From: Jaapia argillacea MUCL 33604
Lineage: Eukaryota; Basidiomycota; Agaricomycetes; Jaapiales; Jaapiaceae
NCBI GenBank assembly: GCA_000697665.1
Contig: KL197739.1
Span: 251,673-315,672 of the forward strand
DNA: 64,000 nt
Direction of reading: 5' to 3'
Within the stretch, counting starts at the first letter, position 1. The number at the start of each line of letters is the position of its first letter. The notes below the pieces were generated by a model, which was not told where the DNA came from, ran no database searches, and saw only the letters and a list, made by a program, of their open reading frames with translations. Of the stretch, positions 53,397 to 64,000 are shown one piece after another. Both the position numbers and the translations under genes were made by a program.

Positions 53397-53879
53397 CAAG
53401 CAAAAGCCGAGGATACAGAACGACGGAGCCGCAGAGCAGTGGAAGCGCAGAGTTGACTTGGCTGATGACAGAAATAGGAAACAAAACATTTTTCCACGTG
53501 GCGAATACGCCACATGGCTTTGACCTCAGCGGCCTTGCTCGATATTTACTCTTTCTACTTACTGCAGTTCTATGTCTCTTCCAAACTCTTCCACCAAGAT
53601 ATATACCTGTTTGCATCTGAAAGATCCTGGGCTGATTCCACTTGCAGCAAGCAATATGTTTCGTCATCCATGTCATCCAGTCGAATTCGAAGTCACTCGT
53701 AGGCGCCCACCGGAGTAGTCGGGGCGCCCAGTTCTCTTTGTGGAAGCCATTGCAAGTAACTGCGACCGATTCCCCTCTGTCTCTGCACCATTGCAATGGT
53801 TGGTGAGAAGGAGCCCACATTCCCTGGCGTAAACACTGATTTCGCAATTGTGAAATATTTGACTCGTCGCATTCAGATC

Positions 53880-55560
<1,681 letters not shown>

Positions 55561-55627
55561 AAGCTCTCTGATTTCTCCCCAGATGACCAAAATAATCGGC
55601 AAACTAAATATAAGGTGTAGTGTATTA

Positions 55628-55893
55628 GGGAGTTTGAGCCACCCAGAATATGGGCAAACAAGCACAAATATTGGGAAGTTTAGGTTATGTTCATTTCTTC
55701 TCTACAGAGATGAGTATCACACCGTTTCCTGCCATGTCTTGGTCGCATCTGGTCTATAATATACAAGCTTTGATTCTATCAGGTCGGATTCTGGAAAGAT
55801 GTCCTCAATGTTGAGAGAGAGGAACGAAATCCAGAATGTGGGTCCCATTTTATCCATATTTCTCACGCCATAATATGGGCGGCTCAAACTCCC
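55628..55893. mobile_element. MITE with 26-bp inverted repeats and TA duplication
   Basis: The left end GGGAGTTTGAGCCACCCAGA is mirrored at the right by GGCGGCTCAAACTCCC, giving inverted rep­eats of about 26 bp with a few mismatches. TA precedes the left end (55626-55627) and follows the right end (55894-55895), as for Tc1/mariner-type target sites. The interior (266 bp in all) has no coding capacity. It lies just after the PRP43 pseudogene. Confidence 0.7.
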
Positions 55894-55895
55894 TA

Positions 55896-56433
55896 TGGCG
55901 ATATAACTTTCTTTTCCGCGATATACTGTATATGGGTCGCGAGCCAAGTAAAGCCAAACAGCATTATAACTGTATCCCATGTGGCTGCTGTGGCTCTCGA
56001 TAACGAGCTCTGCTCACCGGTGAATGCCGCAAACAATGTGGTCACCTTTCTAACCGTAGATCCACGGACGTCACACCAGCAGCCAGACGAGAGACCATCG
56101 CTCACTCCCGGAAACATTGGGTACGGCAAGCCTGAACAAGGGTACAGCATCCAAAACAACCTCGACGTCAAAACAAACCTCGCCACTAGATAGTGTCGTG
56201 GCCAATGGATTATCTTTGGACCTTCTCGTTTGCCGTCAAGCTTTCCACCTTCTTCGTGTCAACTCTCGCTCGCGAATTCCCATCGGCGTCCCGTTCTGTA
56301 TTCCCGGTCAAGGGTCGGGTCTTCTCTCCGGGTCGGCTTATCTGTACTATATGCGTGTCATTATCATCTATCATGATCATCTCGTTGAGCAAGTTCTTCG
56401 CCTACTAATAGTTCTCCGTCGACTCACAGGTCA
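55896..56433. other. Intergenic spacer before the amidase gene
   Basis: A plus-strand frame at 55981-56193 has no recognisable similarity. The region probably contains the amidase promoter. Nothing else is supported. Confidence 0.4.
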
Positions 56434-58622
56434 ATGACCACTAAAATGCCGCTAGCCATCGCAACTGGGAATCCATCTTATGAGGCAAAGGCTGCACAGT
56501 TGAAGTCTCGACTCGCTGAGCAGATCCCCCCCTCACTTCGTTTACCTGCTTCCATCTTGTCCAACCTCCCTCTTGACGTGACCGGAATCCCCGCCTCTTG
56601 TGGTTTGTTATCTCCCGCGGAACTGGCAATAACTGAGCTTGATGCGACTGCGATTTGCGAGGAGATTGCAGCTGGGAAGTTGACGGCTGTCGAAACAGTG
56701 ACAGCTTTTGGCAAACGAGCGGCTATCGCTCAACAGTTGAGCTGTTGCTTGGTCGATTTTTTCTTGGATGAAGGTATTGCTCAAGCAAAGGAGTTGGATG
56801 AGTACTTTAGGCGAAAAGGAAAGGTGATTGGACCTTTACACGGCCTTCCGATATCCATCAAGGTGTGTTCGTTTAGCCTCCTTTCAGAATCGTACCTGAT
56901 ATCATCAAGGATCACATTCCGATCAAAGGTAGATGGGCAAGCGGCGGATTTCTCGCAAATGTAGAAGTCTCGAAGGAAGACTGCGACATGACGAGCATCC
57001 TTCGCAGGCTCGGTGCAGGCAAGTCATTTCAACCCGTGTTATCATAGCTCTCACGACTTGCTTGACATTCGATACGTAGTATTCTACGTCAAAACTAACC
57101 AGCCTCAGACTATCATGCATCTCGAGTCCCACTCAGTTTACGGCCGCACGGTGATCAATTAGCTCAGAATCGGTCCCATTTGTTTCGACTGATTTGTATT
57201 CCTACCTAGCTCAATCCTCACAACACCAATCTCACTCCGGGAGGCTCGTCCGGCGGCGAATCCGCGTTGCTTGCTCTGAAGGGATCACCCTTAGGCGTAG
57301 GAACGTGAGTATGCTTTTCTCTGAAGCTTTTTTTATCGTTTAATCCCGTCCAGCGACGGAGGTGGATCCATCCGTAACCCATGCTCCAATTGTGGACTAT
57401 ATGGTATCCGACCCACTACGTCGACAATGCCAACACGAGGCTACTTATTCTAGTAAGTCAATCAACATCCCGTCATCGCTCTTCTTCATCTCGAATTCTT
57501 GCAGCCAACCAGGATACGACGCGGTATTGGCTTCGACAGGTCCAATGTGTCGATCCGCTCGGGATATGGACTTATTCATCTCGGCGGTTCGTGGCGCCCA
57601 ACCCTTCCTGCTTGACCCGTCCATGATCCCAATGCCATGGTCCGTTCCCTCTCCCTCGTCGTTATGGGGTGCCAGTACTGGTAGGAAGTTAAGAGTGGGC
57701 GTGATGATGCATGATGGAGTGGTTATGCCTCACCCACCCATGCTCCGTGCACTTGAGCTCGCCAAGTCGAAGTTGGCCGCATCGGATGAAGTAGAGGTGA
57801 TTGATTACAAGCCCTACCAACATGATATTGGGTATGATATCGTGGTGAGTAACGTTTTCTACCTGAAATTGTACAATCGTAACTCGGTTCTACGTAGCGA
57901 GAACTCTACTTCGAAGACGGCGGCAATGCGATCCGTACGATGCTCAAAGAAGGCGGTGAAGACTCTCTACCACTCACCGATTGGGTCATCTTGCCCTCCC
58001 ATACCAAGGGTCATGATGCAGCGGGCATATGGGCTGTATGTCACTCCTCCCACTTCGCCATCGTCGCGCGTTTTGTATCTCAGCTCAACGCATCCTAACC
58101 AGCTTCGCTACCGGAAAGAGATCTTCCGTAAAGCATACTCTGACCACTGGCTCGCATCAGGTTGCGATGTCCTCTTACTTGCTCCATTCCCTGGTTGCGC
58201 GAACATGCACGATACCGCACGTTACTGGGCGTACGTCGCTTTACTCGTTATTGGATGCAAACATATGCGAAAACTTATTAACCTGGCTGACTCGTAGCTA
58301 CACTGCGGTTTGGAATCTCCTCGATTACCCCGGTGTAGTGTTCCCAACTGGTATCAAGGTTGACCCCTCTATCGATGTTCTCCGCCCTCAAGGGGAAGTT
58401 ATGAGCCCTGCGGACGCCTACAACCGGTCTATCTGTATGTTTCCCTCCACACTCTGCAATGCTTCTCGGACGGGGAACGACTGATTGCTTGGCTGACACC
58501 TGTTAGATGATGCAAATGCAATGATTGGCGCCCCGATTAACTTGCAACTAGTTGCAAGACGGTTTGGGGATGAGATGTTGTTGGCTGCTCAGGAAATTGT
58601 TGAGAGGATAATCAATGCTTGA
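56434..58622 (+). CDS. Amidase-signature family hydrolase (acetamidase-like), 553 aa, 10 exons
   Basis: It belongs to the amidase-signature family, which cleaves amide bonds with a Ser-cisSer-Lys triad. The Lys lies in GLPISIK at the end of exon 1 (about 143), followed by DHIPIKGRWASGGF. The cis-Ser is in TPGGSSGGESALLA (about 217) and the nucleophile in DGGGSIRNP (about 239). The C-terminal part has AYTAVWNLLDYPGVVFPTG and GAPINLQLVARRFGDE. Exons by eye: 56434-56862, 56910-57018, 57080-57150, 57210-57304, 57354-57452, 57505-57844, 57898-58035, 58103-58230, 58298-58434, 58507-58622 (554 codons). Intron 2 needs a GC donor (GCAAGT). A second ATG lies four codons downstream. The true substrate is unknown; fungal relatives include acetamidases and general amidases. 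Confidence 0.9.
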
Positions 58623-58800
58623 ATCGATGGGCTGTTGAGATGGGATTCGGAGATGTAGGATACCGCTACCGAGTGTCTTTTTCGAGAGTATATCCTCCCG
58701 ACTGTGACTCTCGATAAGGAACAATGTAAAAGATCAATACTCCGCTGCCCATAATGGCTGCCCTTCCTCATAGTTTGTAGACTACCACCACCCTGATCAG

Positions 58801-59710
58801 TCAGTATCCAAGACGGATGAACGGAACCCAGCGAATCAACGGGCAACCCTCAGACCGAAGTTTCCCTGCGGCAAGGTGAACAGCGTATGCAGCTTGAGAT
58901 AATCTGGGTGGAGACGCACGGCAACCTCTTGCATGGACTGATGCTTAGGGAAAAGGTGGCCGTAGAAGGTATCCGTAACCTGTGGCCCGTCACTGTCATG
59001 AATAGACCTGCAAGAGTCGGTATGAAACCTTGTTCTGAACAAGTCCAAATTCGTGGACGCCACATACTTAGTCCCGACAACCCCGCGGGAGCCAGTAAGT
59101 AAACAACATCGTCGCCGAGAGATGATTGGCTTCGTCTGGAAGGGTTTCATCTCCCGATGCAATCTGACAGGTCACAGGTGCTTATAATTAGAAACGCCAA
59201 GGGCTCGCGATAGTTCCATCAATTGAGTGATTTTGAGTGTTCCGTCTTCAAGGATGAGCGCGCTTTCATCAGTAAAACCGTAGCCGAGCCATACCAGCAT
59301 ACCGCACCATACCAATAAACTGGTCCATACCATTAGATGTTTGGTATGGACCATTTCTATATACGGAGATTTCTCCCAATCCTGGTTGCCGGGCTTCACC
59401 AGTCGCCCAATCAGCTATCAGCAGTCGACGGTGTTGCGAGAAGATCAGGCTCCATAGCGTCTTCATACCAAGCCATACCAAGCCATACCAACACCATACC
59501 ACGTCAAGTGGTATGGTGGTTTCAGTGGTCCATACCATCCCATACCACCTCGATATTTTAGAGAAGTTCGAGGGGGTTCTCGGAGTTTTGGACTCCATGG
59601 CAGGCAAAATGGACTATATTTACATTGGGAAGCGCTGAGAGAATGTCTGCAACGACGGTGGCAGGGGAATTGGGTAGACCATATTGCGTTAGACAGTTCT
59701 CGGTTACGTG
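58801..59710 (-). pseudogene. Broken CHAT-domain gene with inserted GGTATGG element
   Basis: Reading leftwards from about 59700, the minus strand gives NIVHFACHGVQNSENPLE (His motif), an insert at about 59548-59289, then ESALILEDGTLKITQLMELS (about 59265-59210), CQIASGDETLPDEA (Cys motif, about 59162-59120), RGVVGTK, DSDGPQV.DTFY.HLF (about 59000-58950), and the end AVHLAAGKLRSEG...RWVPFIRLGY at 58801. All parts of the CHAT domain are present in order, but the frame changes at least twice and the insert brings stops. Upstream helical repeats are absent. It is more like the common agaricomycete CHAT type than the gene at 37.6-42.5 kb. It converges on the amidase gene. Confidence 0.8.
59289..59548. 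mobile_element. MITE-like insert rich in CCATACC/GGTATGG
   Basis: About ten copies of the 7-mer CCATACC or its complement GGTATGG cluster at both ends of a 260-bp block, forming potential hairpins, with a non-repeated centre. It interrupts the CHAT relic between SENPLE and SALILEDG, which are adjacent in the family. Sharp inverted ends or a target duplication could not be fixed by eye. Confidence 0.5.
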
Positions 59711-59849
59711 GGCCCAGGGCTCCGGCTCTCTAGCCTTCAGCCTGTTGAAGCCTTCACGGAGGCAGGGCTTGGTCAGACTCCACAAGACTTGGTCAGGCCG
59801 GGCTCAGGCCTCAAAGCCCAACCTTCAAGTTGCACAACACTACAGCATC

Positions 59850-60290
59850 ATGCTATCTCCAGGATCCCAAATCCTCTTCGCGTTTGAAGGCGAAGACCTC
59901 CAGGACGTGGCGGACCAATTCGGCACCACCCGCTCCTTCGACGCTGACAGCTTCAGCTTCATCTCTGACCAACCTGGGCCAGGATGTACCTTGGATCAGA
60001 TCATTTCAGTGGCAGGGCGCCGTTTAGAGATCGCTCTGCGCCGTATCTCTGAACGATTGGGAAGGGGACCCAATGCCGCCATGAATCGTTGTATTGCAGC
60101 TGCCGATCGTGGATGGCTTCGCATTACCCAAACTGGCCTCGCCAGCCTGGTCACTCGAGAAAGTTCGTTCGACATCCTCCACCCTTAGCACAACTCCTCG
60201 GAATTGCCTTCAGCTACAGGTTCCTGTGGGTGACAGCCGAGCTTGTTCAGTGTTCACCATCAAACATTCCTTGACTCCTGCCAAAGTTTG
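59850..60290 (+). pseudogene. Partial duplicate of the first exon of the next gene
   Basis: From the ATG at 59850 the frame reads to FSFISDQPGPG, IISVAGRRLEIALRRISERL and GRGPNAAMNRC, closely matching 60584-61018 (FISDQPGPG, IISVAGRRLENALSSISERL, GRGPNVAMGRC). Similarity then goes on in another frame to about 60290 (FTIKHS.TPA.V), and the later exons are missing. It is a tandem, truncated duplicate, offset by 734 bp. Confidence 0.7.
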
Positions 60291-60583
60291 ATACTAGCCT
60301 ACTGCTATCCCTGGTAACCATCTTGATGGTCGGAACTTCTTCAGAACCAAGCTATAACAAGGAGACGAACTGGATGGCGTGGCAGGAAAGGTTTGACGAC
60401 GTTCTTTGCAGGACGTTCAAACAGACAATGTGGCTGTGAACTGAATTATTGAGCATCGGGGCGAGGACGGATCTCAGGCGTGTCGCCGTAGCTCAAGTAT
60501 AGTTTGCGCTATTACAGACCTGCACTCTATGGCGTAGCTTGGGGGCCGCTCAGGGCTTTGCATCTTAACTCTGTACCACCATC

Positions 60584-62918
60584 ATGCCATCTCAAGAACC
60601 GCGAATTCTGCTCGACTTTGGAGACGAGGACCTCCTCGAAGTGGTGTGCCAATTTGGCTCCACTCACTCCTTCGACGACGACAGCAGCTTCATATCTGAC
60701 CAGCCTGGGCCAGGACGTACCGTGGACAAGATCATCTCAGTGGCTGGGCGCCGTCTAGAGAACGCTCTAAGCAGCATCTCTGAACGATTGGGAAGGGGAC
60801 CCAATGTTGCGATGGGTCGCTGTCTTGCAGCCGCCGATCGTGCATGGCTTTCACATTTTCCAGACTGGCATCACCCGATTCACTCGAGCGGGTTCCTTCG
60901 ACGTCCTCCACCGTCAACGCAGCTCCTCGAAGATGCCTTCAGCAACATTCGATGGGGGACGCCTGAACTTGTTCACGATCAAACATTCATCGACTCCTGC
61001 CGAAGTTTGATCTCCTATCTCAAGTGTGTACTGCTCCCACTATGATCCAATCACCACTGATAGCAACCAGATCCGACAAATTAGAGAACACCTTGCTGGC
61101 TATTGACTACATTACTGCTCTCGCCTGTTTCAATCCAGATATACCCTCCCACTTAGTCCGTTTAGGCGCTCCGCAAGCTATCCATGCCGTCTGTTCGCCT
61201 TATTCGTTACTCTCCAAAGGCAACCGAGATCGGTCACTACTGCTTGTGTCGTCGAGGCGAGCATTGGTGATGCTCTCAGACTCCACGGCTCTTACGACCA
61301 TCGATGCATTTGATTCCACTTTCCGGAGCGAGTCGAAAGACCAATCCACCCTAGATGTTCATCGAAATCGGCTCTTTTCTGACCTTTTAGCCCTCTCTCT
61401 GTAAGTATCCTCCATGACCTCGGTATTTCCATGCTGAATTGGTCCAGAAACTCCGAGACACAAATCTTGGCTGCTCGCTATCTCACTGATTATGCCCATA
61501 CAAGGTTCCATGTCGAGAACGGCGACGCTCTGCAGTGCAACCTACCGTTTAGCATTCTAGCCAACTGGGTTACCCTTGCTCTTACGACGGATCCCTTGTC
61601 CTCTACCGCTTTCCGCCGCTTAATTGAAAACTTGGTGCACTCTTCCTATTTTGATACCACCAATGATACCATATTTTCCCTCTTTGCGTGTCTGTTACAA
61701 TGGAACATACGAGGTAGAGAGTGTGAGTATCATCCCATATATCTGGTCTCTTCTCGTCCTGACAGATGTCCTGTAACCAGTCCCATTTGTTGATGAAATG
61801 CTCCGGCACATCATAAAGCATCGGTTGGGCAGCACGAAATGGCGTCATTCGAGACATACAAGCGAGACTGCCCTTGTCCCTCTACGGCCGATGCTTTCTC
61901 AGTCAGCCCACTTCAATCCCTCATCAATCAACACCACAGCATTTGATGTCATGCGATGCATTGTGTCACCGTCAGAACAACTCTGGCGTGCTTTCTATCG
62001 TCATTGGTATCCCCAGGGCTTCCACTTCACTCATGGCCCCGTCATCCCTCTTCGACCCATTCCATTACGTACACAAACACAACTCTGTCGCCGTCTCCTA
62101 GACCTCGTCCTTCGGTGAGCCCCTCCTTCTGCTACAACACAGACTGGTAGCTTGCTCAACATCGCTACCAGCGGTGAATGCCCTGCCACCGATGTTCTTC
62201 AGTGTGCAAGTCTCGATGCGGAATGTCACCAAACGATAACTCACCTTCTTGAGACTGCCACAACCACTTCGGACACAGAGGCAGATTTTTTTACCACTCT
62301 TCGTGAGATGCTATCCTCGAGGTCGACTGTCCCTTCGTGTTCCCTCTTCGAAGGCCGAGAAATCAGTGGATGGTGTACCGGTATATATCGGGGACCTGCC
62401 ACTGGCTTCCAACAGCAAGCGGCAAGTTTTAAGGTAGTTCATGGTCTATCTCTTATGAATTCTATTAATGCAAACGAGCATAGGTTTCGAGTGGTCACTT
62501 CAATTTCTTGCCCAGGACATCGGAATCGGAGTCGGGGTCGCACTCAACACCCGAGTTACTCCTAGGTGATAACAGTTCTCTACGTTGGACTATGGTCTCC
62601 GAGTTTGTCGCACAGGGAAAGCATCAAAACCCTGTGAGAGTGGCTGGGGGCAGCCAGGCTAGAAATGCTTTCATCGCTGGAATTCCGAACTTGGACAGAG
62701 AAAAAGTCTACATTTTCGCAATCGCAGATGATCTTGTTGTTCCAGAGGAATGGGCATTCCTTGGGACGGAAAACATGCACATCTTGACTGGTTGCGACTC
62801 CGACGGTCAGCTGACACAAACATACTGGTATCATCGGTGGGCTCCTTTCTTTTTACCTGGAGATGTGGCTTTGGAACTGACACAGGTTGGTGTCGGGTGC
62901 GACGGTTTCCTTCAGTGA
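60584..62918 (+). CDS. Unrecognised multi-exon protein (possible ARM-like helical fold), about 700 aa
   Basis: I recognise no family. The start MPSQEPRILLDFGDEDLLEV is shared with the partial duplicate upstream. Exons by eye: 60584-61025, 61064-61400, 61448-61722, 61781-62114, 62151-62433, and perhaps 62484-62918 (702 codons in all). The 38-nt first intron and 36-nt fourth intron are short. The product is helix-rich (LENTLLAIDYITALACFNPD, ETQILAARYLTDYAHTRFHV), as in armadillo-like repeats. The C-terminus is unsure: the sixth exon could instead begin with a different phase and end near 62567 (EWSLQFLAQDIGIGVGVALN). The part from 62580 to 62918 (SEFVAQGKHQNPV, VYIFAIADDLVV) is also protein-like and might be a separate gene piece. 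Confidence 0.45.
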
Positions 62919-63723
62919 GAAGCACAGATTCACCAACGCTTTCACCATAAAGGAATGTGAAGCTCCTGAGTGGATGCAATCGTCAGCAATTCGTTGTTGG
63001 CGGCCTGGTTGCTGCAGCTGGTGGAACCAGACCCAGTAGATGTCAGTGATATGTATATTTGATGACTAGCATGTGGACAAGTGTAAATATCCCTCAGATG
63101 TCGTTGTAGCGATGTCGGGCTGGACAGGCAACTTCAGCAGTACTGTCGTCTTGTCGGGGGCAAGTTGGAGTTGTGTTTTTCGCTTTGAACCTCTGGCGTG
63201 CGTCGGTTTCCCCGGCCACGCACAGCATGCATTGGGGAGCGGTGCGGGTGCCGGCGACCAGGCACGCCAAGGCAATCTACAAAGGACAGATCATGATTCA
63301 CCATGCCTAGGGACATCGAGGAGTTTGAACATAGTCTCACCATACAAATTCAACATCAAATCAATTCCATTGCATCCCCAAGCTACTGAAACCCCCTCAT
63401 AAGCAACCCTTGCAACTTTGGGAACAACTTCAACGACGTCGTCTCCGTAACTTCAGTAAATCCATATTGGATGGGTGCGCACATCAAAATGAAGAGCGTT
63501 TCGAGCGCGGGCGCTTGGGTTACTATGTGGGGGAGGAAGAACCCCAGTCATTGTTCGTCGGTTGGAGGACCAGTCAGGTGAGGGAGGTGAAGCGGGAGTA
63601 TTCAGGCTCAAATGAGCTGTGACCATCCATACTCCCCTGATCTGGAGGGGCTGGGGAGCTTCGGCATACATGGAGAGGATATCGGGGGCATCGCGATAGG
63701 AATCGTTCTACCTATCTTGGAGG
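62919..63723. other. No supported gene
   Basis: Open frames at 63073-63402 and 63410-63622 (plus) overlap minus frames of similar length and match nothing known to me. No RNA gene is seen. Confidence 0.4.
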
Positions 63724-64000
63724 TCGGCTTTAGCCAGGAACGGGAGTCTGGCTGGTAGGATGGGTATTCGTCCTGGGGTGGAGGGGTACCCGCTGTCAGA
63801 TATGCGGTTGCGGTGGAGCGAGGGGGATTTGCCCATCGAAAATCTTCGTGGAGACTGAATAACTCAGCTCGACTTCGGCCAGGAACGGTAATCCGATTGC
63901 CTGGTGTGGAGAATATTAGCAATCGGATATATGGACGCGGTGGAGGGAGGGGAAGTTTGGTCATTGACAGTCGTCGCGAAGACTGAGCGACTCGAGTGAC
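63724..64000. repeat. 145-bp tandem repeat, two units, running off the window
   Basis: The first unit (63724-63868) and the second (from 63869, cut by the window end) share TCG.CTT..GCCAGGAACGG, a GCGGTGGAG.GAGGGG segment and GAAGACTGA.... The two differ at many positions, so the duplication is not recent. A minus-strand frame (63964-63608) runs through both units and is probably not a gene. Confidence 0.55.

Overview
This window is nuclear DNA of a filamentous basidiomycete, most likely an agaricomycete. The host genes are split by many short introns (about 45-70 nt, mostly GT-AG), and the products (RSE1/SF3b3, PRP43, PRE4, NBS1, a KDM4/GIS1-type demethylase, a GT69 CAP59-type mannosyltransferase, CHAT-domain proteins) suit that group. 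All gene models were spliced by eye from reading frame and family similarity. Each complete model sums to an exact number of codons, but single exon ends could be off by a few bases.

Two regions differ sharply. Positions 1 to about 21.3 kb are AT-rich and repeat-filled, with no intact host gene. They hold three solo LTRs of one family (one inverted), fragments of Ty1/copia and Ty3/gypsy fossils, pieces of PIF/Harbinger DNA transposons (a DDE transposase relic, two Myb/SANT-like companion genes and GGCCCTGTTTGG inverted-repeat ends), and many copies of an unclassified repeat of about 233 bp that inserts next to or inside the others. From about 22.1 kb the DNA becomes dense in genes.

Gene order from 22 kb: GSY1 (+), TMEM19/DUF92 membrane protein (-), ornithine carbamoyltransferase (-), CAP59-type mannosyltransferase (+, head to head with OTC), NBS1 (-), JmjN-JmjC-PHD demethylase (-), a 1,544-residue CHAT protein (-), RSE1 (+, head to head with the CHAT gene), GH28 pectinase-type hydrolase (-), proteasome beta-7 PRE4 (-), PRP43 (-), an inverted broken copy of PRP43 (+), a TA-flanked MITE, an amidase (+), a broken CHAT gene carrying a GGTATGG-rich insert (-), a partial duplicate and then a full copy of an unrecognised multi-exon gene (+), and a 145-bp tandem repeat at the right edge.

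Most genes are housekeeping and do not form one pathway. NBS1 and the demethylase both act on chromatin, RSE1 and PRP43 both act in pre-mRNA splicing, and the OTC promoter has Gcn4-like half-sites. The least ordinary content is the CHAT pair (one intact with an internally duplicated helical region, one dead), the inverted PRP43 pseudogene, three GC-AG introns and the layered mobile-element block. I found no clear new multi-gene system.
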